64,000 nucleotides of DNA from Apricaphanius iberus (taxonomy: Eukaryota; Chordata; Actinopteri; Cyprinodontiformes; Aphaniidae). The stretch is taken from assembly GCA_028564705.1 (NCBI GenBank), contig JAPXFQ010001391.1:744001-808000 (forward strand), in the 5' to 3' direction. The notes under the pieces are model-generated. The model was not told the DNA's origin and made no database searches. It saw nothing but the letters and a program-made list of their open reading frames with translations. A program made the translations under genes and the position numbers. Below, one piece after another: positions 12,001 to 22,869 of the stretch. How positions within the stretch are numbered: position 1 is the first letter of the stretch; each line of letters starts with the position of its first letter.

Positions 12001-15000
12001 TAGAGTTTAAATAAAAAGTTTTATGGTTATCAGGAGAGCAATTTCTCTCCTTCCTCTCCTGTGAGTCTCTCAGCGGTCCCGTATAACTCTTATCCGCATG
12101 ATTCCAATCCAACCAAATTGAGTTTCAGCAATTTCATTTAATTGAATACCAATGAATACCGATAATAATTTCAATAAATACCGATAATAATGAATACTTA
12201 TAATAATTTCAACATTAGAAATCAGTTGACTGTAAACGCTGTACTAACTAACTTAGATCTAGCTATGCTATTTCAAAATATCACAACATAAAAAATAAAA
12301 ATTATGAAATAAAATAAAATTAATTGCTACAGTTGTAGGACGACATTCTGTGCTTTGGCTCCTAGATCTATTGACGCTTTAGTTATGATGCAACTCCTAT
12401 GTAGTTGTCATCAGTCATGGAAGTAAGAACAGGAGAGCAATTTTTAGGTGTACAGTAAAAAAAAAAGTGTTTTCTTGTACATAAAATCAAGAGTAATACC
12501 AAGAACGAAAAACTGAACTGTAATTATATAAATATATTATTCAACATGATTTTTCTTTTACTTTTAAATTAAGTCAAATATGTTTTGTTTGTTTTTTTTG
12601 GGGGGGGGGTTAAAGCACAACCATCTGAAACTACACTTTTCTTTCTCTTTTGTTTTTCAGGTTTTTGGCACTGGTGATCAGACAGGAGAGTCAAACTGGG
12701 GGAAGACAGTAGCCTCCATATGTGAGACACCCATTCCACCAACACACCACACACTGCCTCTAATGTAGTAATAGTTCTTTATACATAATTTATCTTTAGT
12801 TCAAAACATTTAAAGATGTAACGTTGTTGAGTGATCAAAAATCAAACATATACTCACGTTGGGAACGTCTTCTGAAAAATAGCACTGCCATCAGCAGCCC
12901 CACAATTAGCGACCCAATGACCACGACTGGAGCAATTACTTTTGAAGACATCTTTGTTTCATAAACTGAAAAAAACAGTTTGAAGGGACAGATTAATGCT
13001 TCCATATGTTGAATTATGACACAAAACACAAGAAGGTTTTAAGTACATGTTAAAATAAGGTTTAGCTGCTTCAATCCAAACAAATAAGGATGGAGATTAG
13101 CTACCAGCTGCATTGTTGTTGCCCTGCTGTTTGAGAATGTTGAACAACAGATAATAATCTGTGTGTCAGCTGGAAAAACCTGCTATCTGCTAAAAGGGGC
13201 AGTTGAAAAGCTTTGCCAAGAGGAAGAGACAGAAAATTTTTTCCATAGTGCTAGCTGGCATCCTGGACACCTGGCATGCTCTGTCTTGCGCCACCTTTGT
13301 AAATGTTTGAAGTCTGGATTGGTAGATATCTCAGATCAGACACATGTACCAGCATGTCTGTTTACTTATTTCTGTCTGAAGAAACCAGCATCTATGCAGA
13401 CAGAAAAAAAACATCCTGCAGCTATGCAGAGAAACTAATTCAGCACACTAATACCAATTTTAGTCACTTGTTTTTTTGATCTCCTCGTTTTGCAATTGAA
13501 CATTTATAAGACTATTGTCTTGTCCTGGTTGACACCTCCTTCAAAGTCTTTTTTTCTGTTGGATAGTTTAACCTCATCGCAACCTCCCACAGGGCAAATA
13601 AAAACATGTTAAGTTGGCCCTGGATTGAGCAATCTTTAACCAAAGTGTGTTTATGTAACAGCTCAACCTGAAACTACAGGTAGATAATTTAGCTCATGCA
13701 GAGTTACACTATGTGTGTATGTCTGTGCATTAGGCAAAACATACGTTCTTGTGTTTTTCCTGGGGGTAATGATATTGTAGCCGACTCCTCTTTGCTCCCG
13801 CTGGAGTTGTAGACCACACAGGTGTACTCAGAGAAGGTAGATCCTTTCAGCAAATCCAACACGCTGTGGAGATCCACACTGTTCTTCGTCCTGTTTACCA
13901 GTAGCTTTGCGCTTTTCGTCCACTCAGTTTTGTTTTCATCAAACCATCGCAGTTCGCCTTGTGGATAGCCACCACGTGTCTCACAAATTAGAATCTTATT
14001 TACATTTGGAGAATTTTCTGGATCGATGCTTTTCAAAGTCGGTGTATCGTATTTGGCTGCAAAAGCAAAATGGAAATCAGACATGATCAAGGAGTTAAAC
14101 CTTGCACCAATAACAAACTCAAGCAGTATAAACACAATCTGGATGACAGTTGAATACATTCATCTTGGACAAGTAAACAGAAATCCGAAATTCTAATATA
14201 AATGTTGATGCAGTCAAAAAAAGTAAGACAAGAAAACAACTTGAACATTATCAGACAGCATAATCAAATTATTGAATAAAAAGTTCTCAAAAATGTATTT
14301 GATAATACATAGAAATACAGGTAGATTTAAAATAATATCATAAAAAAGTTCAAAATATTTTGTCACTCCTTTCAGAAAGTGAAACTCAACTCTGCAGATT
14401 CATTACACATAGAGTGAAGTTCTTGTAATTGTGAGAATTATAGCTTAGAGATAATGACCATTAAACAAATCAGTAATATTTTAATGTTATATTAGATCAA
14501 TAAAAAAAGAAGATTTTATACAGAAATGTCAGGCCTCTGATAACTTTTCATTTCTATACACTCAGTACTTGGCTGGCCCTCCTTTCGCATGAATGACTGT
14601 CAACACATCAGCATGAGAGGGATCACCCTATGTTTCTGTTGAGGGGTAATGGAAGCCCTAGATCCTTTAAAAGCAGCCTTTAGGTCATATCGTACAGGAT
14701 GTGTAGGATCTCTCTGTAGGTAGTGGCTCTTGATGCACTGACTCCAGCCCTAACCAACTTCTTGTGAAGTTCCCTCCAAATTTTTAAACAGACTTTCATT
14801 GATAATCCTTGAGGCTCGGGGCTGTCTGTTGCTGCTGCAGTTTCCAACCACACTTTTTCCAACCACTTAACTTTCTATAAATGAGCCTGAATATAACACT
14901 GTAAAAAAACAGCTTCTTTAGCATTGACTTTTGAGGCTTCATCTCCTAGTGGAGGGTGTCATTAACTGTCTTCTCGACATCTGTCCAATCGGGAGTTCTC

Positions 15001-15774
15001 TCCCATAATTGTGCAGCCTACTTACCCAGACTGACAATTTAGATGTTTTCAGACACTAAATTGTGGCTTTTAGTTATAAATATCAAAATAAATAAAAAAG
15101 AAACAACAGCTTGAATTATTTCACTCTGTGTAATCAATCTATATATGAGGTTCAATAACTGAAATGAGTTGCAAAAATACGTTTTTTTTCACTGTATTCA
15201 GATGTTTTAAGATATACTTGTATTCTCTTCAAAGAAGTCATCAGTTATTGTCACCTGTCACAGCGAAGCTTGTTTTCTTCTCTTTATAACCACTGTTTGT
15301 TGTCACCTCGCAAGTATACATTCCCTCATGTTCCACTTGAGTTTCAGTGATGACAAGAGATACGTTCCCGTTGGTCAAGGTGCGGTCAGCAAGCTCATAG
15401 CCAGGCAAGCACTTATATGTTTGTTTGTCATCCCTTAGATCAAGAACTAATATAGGGTCATCAATTCTTGTCTTTCTCCAGACAACCAAAGTGATTTTAA
15501 AATCCTTGATGTCTTGTGTGGGTTTGACCTCACACTTCAATAGAGACTGATAGTTGGCCTGACCCTTTCTTGTAGGATCACATATCACATCAATGAAACC
15601 TATAGACATAAAGAAAGCAAAAATTAGACAGAGGGTTAAATGAGTCGCCTGACGCATTTGAAATGTAAATTAATATTATAAGAATGAACCTTTTGTTCTT
15701 TTGAACTTACAGCTTGCTCGTTCAGAATATAAGAAGAAAATGACCAAAAAGAGGAGGTGAACACAGGAGGCCAT
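8966..15774 (-). CDS. B7/butyrophilin-family type I membrane protein (CD80/86-, PD-L1- or CD276-like)
   Basis: Six coding exons join in phase into 304 aa: 15711-15774, 15255-15599, 13745-14056, 12858-12965, 9099-9137 and 8966-9012; every internal junction is GT-AG at phase 1, as usual for Ig-domain genes. Residues 1-21 are a signal peptide. Residues 22-136 form an IgV domain (C44, W62, C118 in the EGMYTC motif). Residues 137-240 form an IgC domain (C161, GGYPQGELRW with W174, C216 in SEYTC). A membrane span covers about 250-271, followed by RRR and a 28-30-residue tail lacking tyrosine. N-glycosylation sequons are at N100, N178, N191 and N220. B7 proteins sit on antigen-presenting cells and bind CD28/CTLA4/PD-1-type receptors on T cells. 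Which B7 member this is cannot be settled by eye; the GGYP motif of the IgC domain fits CD80/86 or CD276 at least as well as PD-L1. IgV has three extra cysteines (C22, C28, C85). Confidence 0.85.
9099..9137 (-). CDS. B7-like exon 5: first cytoplasmic-tail exon
   Basis: A 39-bp microexon between a strong acceptor (CCAACCTTCTTTTAG) and the donor GTAAGATT. In the phase set by exon 4 it reads RTHHVVSRSDPEP. Its small size and the good splice sites on both sides support it; there is no tyrosine motif. Confidence 0.65.
9138..12857. other. Intron of the B7-like gene
   Basis: Long intron between the membrane exon and the first tail exon. It holds a TTAA-flanked MITE (9741-9971), a TG-rich tract near 11897-11920 and a run of ten G at about 12600-12609. 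No other coding segment was recognised. Confidence 0.5.
9741..9971. mobile_element. TTAA-flanked MITE
   Basis: Inverted ends match well: AGTGACAGAGTGTAGTTTCT on the left and AGAGACAGTGTGTAGTTTCT read from the right, 18 of 20 identical. Both are flanked by TTAA (9737-9740 and 9972-9975). TTAA duplication is the hallmark of piggyBac-type integration. It is 231 bp with no coding capacity. It lies in a B7-like gene intron. Confidence 0.65.
12858..12965 (-). CDS. B7-like exon 4: stalk and transmembrane segment
   Basis: The acceptor is GTTTTTTTCAG and the donor is GTGAGT; 108 bp. It encodes a short stalk, a 22-residue hydrophobic run ending FF, then RRRSQ, a stop-transfer sequence. Reading through the donor would add only a few residues before a stop, but splicing to 9137 keeps frame and gives a longer tail. 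Confidence 0.8.
13745..14056 (-). CDS. B7-like exon 3: IgC domain
   Basis: The acceptor is TTTGCTTTTGCAG and the donor is GTATGT; 312 bp, phase 1-1. The segment ICETRGGYPQGELRW and the later DLHSVLDLL and YTCVVYN motifs are typical of the membrane-proximal constant-type domain of B7/butyrophilin proteins. Confidence 0.85.
14057..15254. other. Intron between IgC and IgV exons
   Basis: Apart from the Tc1-type relic at 14565-14870, I see only AT-rich sequence. Confidence 0.5.
14565..14870 (-). mobile_element. Internally deleted Tc1/mariner relic
   Basis: The minus strand first encodes a helix-turn-helix-like stretch (IWRELHKKLVRAGVSASRAT, near 14790-14730). It then runs straight into the kind of C-terminal tail found in Tc1-type transposases (LKAAFKGSRASITPQQKHRV, then MRKEGQPS, near 14660-14570). 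The catalytic DDE core between them is missing, so this looks like an internal deletion derivative, also frameshifted. Ends were not identified. Confidence 0.5.
15255..15599 (-). CDS. B7-like exon 2: IgV domain
   Basis: The acceptor is ATGTCTATAG and the donor is GTGACA; 345 bp, phase 1-1. It carries the canonical C44-C118 pair and the VVWRK core tryptophan. The sequon NVS lies at residue 100. Additional cysteines (VIC at 28, YKC at 85) could form a second disulfide. Confidence 0.85.
15711..15774 (-). CDS. B7-like exon 1: start codon and signal peptide
   Basis: On the minus strand ATG at 15774-15772 opens MASCVHLLFLVIFFLYSERA, a hydrophobic leader with a likely cleavage near residue 21. The donor is GTAAGT, at phase 1. 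A possible acceptor (TTATTCCAG) lies a few bases upstream, so the start codon sits near the beginning of the second transcribed exon. Confidence 0.8.
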
Positions 15775-18700
15775 GTCTTTTTACCTGGAATAAGATGAAT
15801 GAATCAGTTAAACTCATCCTTAAAGATAAATCACATACACATACGGAGTGAGCATTGTAATAAGCAAAGGGTACAAAAGGCAGCAATCAGCCACATGTTG
15901 ACCTCCCCATATAATGGACACTGAGGTAAGATTAGCATTTAAATAAATGTGTGAGGATGCAATATCAGAAAAAGTGAGCTGTTGTAGGAGTCTAGTCATT
16001 TAGTCATTAAGACTACTGATTGTAAAAATCTAGTTAATGAGGAAAGCAATTAAAATGACCGGCAAACGAGATGCATACCAGGATATTAAGAAGTAACTGT
16101 CTCAAACCAACAAAAAATTCCCAGTCATACTATTTTTTCCCCTAAAGATGCCAGAAAAGGCAAAGGAAAGATCTGAATTTTGGGGACTTTATGAAGCAAA
16201 GTAAAACAATGCTTCATAAATCGATCAATTCAACTGTTTGTATGCATTTCCCATTACAAAAAACATGGCTATTCAAGGTGCAGAAACTACAAAATTGCTA
16301 ACATATTCCACCCTATAGCTTGCCAACTACTGTTGAATGAATGTCTGTGTGGCAGCAGACTGCAGGCTGCTGTCGGAGCAGATAGCCCGACTGATTAACA
16401 TACTGGTATTGGCTAGTCATACTCTGGTTATGCGTTTATTTTTTCTTTCTTTCAATTAAGAATTTTACATTATTTTAGCTGCTAATGGAATAATTGTTGA
16501 TTTGCTGTTTGAAATAAAAGTAATTATATCATGTAACACCATTTTTATTTTCCATTTCGGTGTGGATGATCAAAAGAGAATGATAAATCTTAAAGCAAAA
16601 AGCAGAAAAATAACAAAATTCTCCATAAAATTTTAGACAAGATAACAATGTTTTTGATAATATGACAGGTTTAATTAGGTTTTTTCTAAGAAAAAAAAAA
16701 ACAGACCTCCCAAAATGTACAAAGAAACACATGACGTATGTATTATTAACAAAAAGCAAACACAATAAATTAAATTGATAAAAATTTAAAGAAAGTGATC
16801 AAGATATTTTTTATGTTTTAAATGGAAAAAATAGTTAGACCCAGCAGACAAAGTTTGATGAGATTTCGCAGAGGCATAATCTGTAATCAAAACTCTATAT
16901 GTGATCTGTACTTTGTCACCAATTTATGACTGAGTAAAAAAGAACTGCGGATGAATGTTGTTTCCCTCCACAAAACGATATAAACCAGAAGATTTGCGAT
17001 TTGTTGCCTGACTTCTCTGAGGGAGTTTACTTAAGTTGTAGCAAATCTGATAACACTTTGGGAGCATTTAAAATTGATGCTGTTTTAGTAAAGCGTTACT
17101 GGATCAATGTAAAGTAAAGGAAAGCCGTCTATTTACCTAGATTAGTTTTTTTTTTTTGTGAGAAGCTTTTCATTTTTTCAACAACAAGGGCAGTTTCAAT
17201 AAAACATTTTCGAAACAAGCAGCAACAGGCCAGATCCGAACACCGTTATTTAGTTCTTTCTTTTCACTATTGATGTTTTTGTCAAACATCCCTTTATTGT
17301 GCATACCAAGGCACGCACTTGATATGCATCTGTGCAGGGACCACATATCTTTTTGTTCACTTGAGACATAAAATGACCTGAAGGAAAAAACCATCATAAG
17401 GTGGAGGAGATGTGCCTGACTGTTATAGTTGTTAATGGCTGACATAAAATCATTAGACTAAGCTGCTTCTTCATTATGTTGCACGTTTGGTGACTGTAAT
17501 GAAATGATCCTGACATTGTAAACAAACAGAAAAGATGACTATGTCAGATTTACAGAACTGATTACCAGATTATCTGATCATACAGCTAAATACATCTGAT
17601 TAAAACAATCATTGAAAAGGCTGTCACGGTTTTTGAAGTAAGGTTGTGTTGAAAGGCAACAACATTGCTATCTAACCTGCATAAAAATTTTAAAAAATAA
17701 AAATAAAAAACAGTCTTCATTTAGTTGATACCCAGATTAGCTGGAGGTTGAGGCTAATGGTTAGTTTAAGAAGACCACTGAAGACTTCTAACAGCTAAAA
17801 TTATAATGTTTTTATGGACCTTCAAATTATTGTCAGATTTGTTGTGGGTGGTTGTTAGCATAGAAGCTCATGAATATTTACACTGGAAATACAGGTAGGA
17901 TTTGGTTCGTCAGTAATGAGGTTCCTGTGGGAAACGTGTGCTGAGAACAGAACATTTCAAGAATTTCCAGTTGGAGGAAGTGGATCATGCACAAGCATGA
18001 CAATGTCAGTACCAATGAAATAGCAATCCTTTAAAGTGATATAATATTTAAACTTTTTTACATCCCACACATACTGTAACCGGAAAAGTTTTACATGTTC
18101 ATTTCTAATTACAGGTTTCACACAGGGGGAAAGATTTACAGGCTTCTGTGTAAATAAACAACCAGAGCAAAAATTACAACAGTTTTATACTGCAGTGTTA
18201 GCTTTATCAGCAATCATGTTTTTTATATATATATACTGGAGTTGTTCCAGAAAGGTATAAGTCCACCTTGGTTTTGGCGTGTCTTAGACTAGTTTTGACC
18301 TCTGAGACCAGCCAACTAATCTAGACTTTTACTGAATGAAGGTGCCAAGTACTAATCTAAACAGATTAGTTATAAATTGCTTATAAACCTTGAACTTTCT
18401 ATTTCAGCTAAAAGTACAGCCAGTGTTCTCAAAAACGATGTAAATGGTAGGCTCTATATCTTCCCTAAACATCCTCCTTCAGGTAACCATAATTCCCCAG
18501 AGGAGCAACGGGATGTTTATTTTACATTGAAATAGAATTTTCTCTCATAAACAAAAAGAGAGACAAAAATGTCAAGAACTGTGTCAAATCTGCAGTGCCT
18601 CTCTTATGTGAGTCTCTCTGTGAAATACTGAGTCACGCAGGAATGAGGAAGGATTGGATCTAATTGCTGTTTTGCTGGTAAGGTTTATAACTGTGGTTTA

Positions 18701-19015
18701 AAAACAGTTTGCTTTTGACAAAAGATTCATACAGGAAATTTCGATCTTCTCAATTCAGTTTTCTAAAAGCGGTCTGACCAGCTTTGCAATAACAGCATCA
18801 GTTTATATATATAAAAAAAGATTATTCAGTAAGAACAGTCATTGTGAAAGAGAAAGTTTTATTGAATTTTTTCCATCCTCTAGAGCGCAGGCTGCAGACA
18901 AGTGTCCTGTAGCTTGTAGCCATTTCTCTGTTTCAACACAGCTGGATGAAATAATAATCACTCAACCGTGCCACACGGCTGTGCAGAAGGCTGCGGCAGA
19001 AACACAGGGACAGAG

Positions 19016-19069
19016 ATGAGGAACAGAAGCATGAGCTGGTGGAAGTTCCCCAGACAAGTGCAGCGCATG
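19016..19069 (+). other. Possible first exon of an unknown plus-strand transcript
   Basis: ATG at 19017 opens MRNRSMSWWKFPRQVQR and meets a consensus donor (GTAAGTAT) at about 19070; NRF1-like ACGCATGCGC lies at 19324-19333. No downstream plus-strand exon was found and no family is recognised. It may be the start of a lncRNA or chance. Confidence 0.15.
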
Positions 19070-20360
19070 TAAGTATATGAGGATAATTAGGGTTACTTGC
19101 TAAGTTATCTTACGTTAGCCAATGTTATTTCAGGTTGCTACATTTTTATCTATAACCCAATAAAACAAAAAACTATTGCACTTTTACAGTTGGTTAGCTA
19201 TAGAACACAATATAAACATGCGACTTTGACTCGGCTGGGCACTTCGCAGCAGTTCACTGCCGTCATTAATTTATACAGCATGCGCCCCACCTCCGCTCTG
19301 GAGGAGCCCAGAGGTGCTCAAAGACGCATGCGCGGGAATGACAGAAATAAGAAAGTCATATCAAAACTAATCATACTTGGAAGACGAACAGAGAACAAAA
19401 GCTTAATCTACTTCTCTTTATTAATATGCTTTGTCAAGATATCTCCGCAACAGAATGAGCTTCTCTTCATCCATGTTGTCCTTCTGGTTTTCTGTCATAT
19501 AAGTAACCCACATACCTACTGCAGGAAATTACATTTCAGAAGTAAATAACTTTTGATTTTATTATGTAAATTATAATAAATTTGTGTAAATTATGTATAA
19601 ACACACAAAATTATTTTAGACAACATATATGTATAAATTTAAGCGAGATTATATTAATATAGCTAGGCATACAAAGGAAACTCTACTCTGTCTTTACTGA
19701 TTTATTTTGAAAAACCGGATGTTCTTCATGTTTGGTATCCTGTTGTGCTTTGTTATTTGTGTAAATTGACTGTGAACTTGCTCCGGCGTCCAGCACAATT
19801 CGATTCAATCCTATTTTTGCTGGAGGGCGATACGACAGTCGGAGCCCTGCGCCGCTCGGCGGCGGTAGTGGAAATGCTCTTTTTCACTACGATGGGATTG
19901 GTTTTGCTGCGCCGTGCGTGGCTGAGCAGAGCACATGCAGTTGAATTTAAAGGTTGGCTTCATGCCTTGAAAGGTGGAAATAAAACACAAAGCTACAGAG
20001 GAAACTACTGTATTGTAACAGTCGGAGTGTTTCTTTTTATTGATTCTCATTAAGAAAACAGCGCTGTTGCCTGGCTCTGTCATCCTCACATGCAATTGTT
20101 TAAAAAATGTTTTTCCCCTTCATCATCACGATAGGCCACTGTTGCACAAACGCAGATGGAGCAGGGGCAGGCTCTGTGAGTGAAAGTCATCGTGGGAGTG
20201 AATGGACATTATTAGAAGACTAAGAGCTAACACGAGAACGCCAAGATTGGAGTTTGCTCTTGAGAGCAGTGGAGATGCAGCTGAACAACCCACATTGTCT
20301 GTTTAGATGCAACGGATTGTTTTTTTTTGTCCGTCCGTCCGTCCGTCATTCTATCAATAC

Positions 20361-20769
20361 TAGGGCTGGGTATCGCTTGAAATTTCAAGAATCGATTCGA
20401 TTCAGATTCTCAAAAGTTATAATCGATTATCACGATCTGATCCAATTCGATCTGATTCAATCCGATCCATCTCGATGTTGATATGGGTCAGTGCTAATAA
20501 ATGCTTTTTTAAGATGTTATTTTAATTATATGCCTGATATTCATTGACTTAACCCAGCGTGAGTAACAGTTCACCATGGAAAACTGTATTTACCCTTTCA
20601 GACACAAAACTTAAAATGGCCGTCTGGACTTTTCCCTCCTACTTCAGCTTTAAAAGGGCAAAATATTCTAAAAAATAGAATAGATTTTTGAACTTGTGAA
20701 TCGATTCCTTTCGATTTCTACAAGAATTGAATTCAGAAAAGATTTTTCGATTATTTCAACACAGCTCTA
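20361..20769. mobile_element. hAT-type MITE
   Basis: The left end is TAGGGCTGGGTATCG and the right end, reversed, is TAGAGCTGTG. The body is rich in ATCGATT motifs, as in a widespread teleost hAT family. Flanking 8-bp target copies are ATCAATAC (20353-20360) and ATCAATTC (20770-20777), one mismatch. There is no transposase. Confidence 0.7.
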
Positions 20770-22764
20770 ATCAATTCCGTCTATATATGCTGGGTTGGGG
20801 GGGCTGGTTCCTATCTCCAGCAATCATCTTCACAAATGTGGATGTTTTCACACATCCAAATTTCATCCCTATGTCCATCATTTTTTATCCAATTATCCCT
20901 TGGAGTATTACATGGACGAGAAGTTTACACTCTGAAGAGACCATCAGTCAAACAAGACAGATGGCAGTGCAGACACACTTACCCAATGATTTTGAGTGAG
21001 CAAACTAACAAATATAACCTACATGGTTTTGGACTGTGAGGAAAACCTAGAGAAACCTTATTATGCAGAGAACCGGCAACATCTGGAAATTGTACAAAAC
21101 AATTGTTCCACAGCCAGATGTAAACTACCATAAAAACAAAATTTACAAAAAAATAAAACAAAGAAAATCCCTTTTATGCACAAACAATGAAAAACCTCAC
21201 TTCTGGCACAGAGAAAATTAAAACACATTTCTATTCAGATTAACAAAATGATGATAGACTGAAATGTATATAGATAAGCAACAAGTTTAAAGATGTGTTA
21301 TGTGGTACATCCTAATCAGTTTTTTTGGATGGTCACTCTAGACCCTGTCCTATATGTCATGATTATTAGCTCCAATGGCCTACCTGCAGGTTTTACTGTC
21401 ATTTACTGCACTCCAGCCTGTCACAAACTGAAGCCCATTAATTTAACAAATAGGCAAAAAATATTCCTTTAGTTGGAAAAAAAACTTCTTAAACAAACAA
21501 ACAAAAATCTTCCGAAAGATTACTGCTGAAGTAGGCTATTTTTTTAAGATCAGTACTTACAATAATAATCCATATGGTATACAATATAAAACTTTATTGG
21601 ACTGGTAATTGTTTACAATATTCACCCACATTTAAATATATGCTTAAGAATCAACACGACTATGATCATCTTTAGTTGCTGTATGGCGTTTCTATTAATT
21701 TTCTACCTGTAAATGTGTCACACATGAGGCCTAGTCTGAGATCTCCCTGGAATTTGTGACTCAAGGGTGCGCTGTTAAACATTTGGGACTGAAATCGAAA
21801 TGGCTGTTAAGGACATATGACCTTGCACCTGTCACTCAGGTGTATTAAACCTGTAGGCTGACTCTTTATTTAGTGACGCACTATATTCTCACAAAGTTGA
21901 TTTTACGCAATAATTAAAAGGAAACGCGCTCATAAAAGAACAATGGGTGCGTTACACATAGAAAGCTAATTATTTCACAACCGCATGAATTAGCCTACGT
22001 GTCCAGTGTTAGTTTCCAATCAAAAGTAAGAAACAGAGTTAAGGCAATCGTATGAAAAGGTCAGCAGCAAAACATTTTTCTTTTCTTCTTTAATTAATTA
22101 CCACAGAAACGTAAAAACAGTTAGTTATTTTGGTTTTATTTCATTTCCTGTAAAATAACTGGTCTATGCGCGTAGATGAGCTTTAATTATGCAACGTATA
22201 TTTGCTCTTGACGTTGGTCACTTACATAAAAGGCTAAAAATAATGTTTCCACGCATGGAAATCCCAAGCAAAACAGCTCTTATCACAAGCCAAAGCAATC
22301 CTTTCTGAACACACTGCGTTTGAATTTTACATTTGAATATATTTGAATCTGAGAACAGAAGTTCCTTTGTTTAATAAAACATAGCCTAGACCTACTACAA
22401 GCACATATGCCGTGTAGTGGCAGACGACCGACTTAAAAAAAAACGAGCCCTTTTGTGGAGAGAGATAAAACCGAAAGGAAGGTTTGATCAACATAAAAAG
22501 CGAAGATAAAAACTTAGGAAGGCTCATGGAGTGTTTAGGTGAAACAAACAGAGATCCAGTTTCTTTCTCGTACCTAAAACAGCTGGCAGACGGATAACGA
22601 CGGGAGGTATTAAGCGACAAGTCGTTTCTGAACACGGAACATTTTCTTCTCCTTTCCACGATACTTTAGCCACTGACACGGTCTGCCTCAGAGTGGGGTC
22701 AAATATATGGTCGATATGACGCATGCCACAGCTATGTATCATAACAAATGCAGGTGAAACTTAC

Positions 22765-22840
22765 CGTACAAGCTCCTCTTCACGGCCACCACTAAGAGTC
22801 AGAGCCACGAATGTCTGCCCCTGCATCGTGTCAGCCAGTT
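22765..22840 (-). other. Putative 5' non-coding exon of the B7-like gene, with a uORF
   Basis: On the minus strand a consensus donor (GTAAGTTTC) begins at 22764. The exon upstream of it contains an ATG at 22826-22824, opening a 20-codon frame (MQGQTFVALTLSGGREELVR). If joined to the acceptor just upstream of the main start, this frame ends at TAA nine bases before the main ATG. The upper boundary is guessed from an IRF-type element immediately upstream. Linking it to the gene 7 kb away is inference. Confidence 0.4.
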
Positions 22841-22846
22841 AAGTTT

Positions 22847-22861
22847 AACTTTCACTTTCAG
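22847..22861 (-). promoter_or_regulatory. IRF/ISRE-type element upstream of the B7-like gene
   Basis: On the minus strand the sequence is CTGAAAGTGAAAGTT. The inner GAAAGTGAAAGT fits the IRF-binding consensus of two GAAA repeats two bases apart. It lies a few tens of bases upstream of the putative 5' exon. Interferon/IRF1 induction is known for mammalian PD-L1 and other immune ligands; activity here is inferred. Confidence 0.5.
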
Positions 22862-22869
22862 TATGAGCA

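Larger units (their letters stand above)
15785..22764. other. Putative first intron of the B7-like gene
   Basis: About 7 kb, AT-rich, with one hAT MITE (20361-20769), a short CCGT repeat (about 20329-20347), a TA-rich tract near 18223-18236, and CpG-bearing patches near 18880-19340 and 19785-19930. No coding exon of a known family was recognised. Confidence 0.4.

Noticed and set aside
12569..12766. An alternative last exon of the B7-like gene after an acceptor (TCTTCCCCCAG) near 12700
   Set aside because: In phase it would add one residue and stop; the downstream microexons at 9137 and 9012 give a longer tail with better splice sites. It remains a possible minor form.
18843..18858. Plus-strand GAAAGAGAAAG as a second IRF element
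   Set aside because: Simple purine-rich runs are common here and no nearby transcription start is supported.
19097..19549. 150-codon plus-strand open frame
   Set aside because: No family resemblance, no good splice context, and composition like the surrounding intron.
22327..22742. Two overlapping minus-strand frames near the B7-like 5' region
   Set aside because: Unsupported by splice sites or similarity; lie inside the putative first intron.
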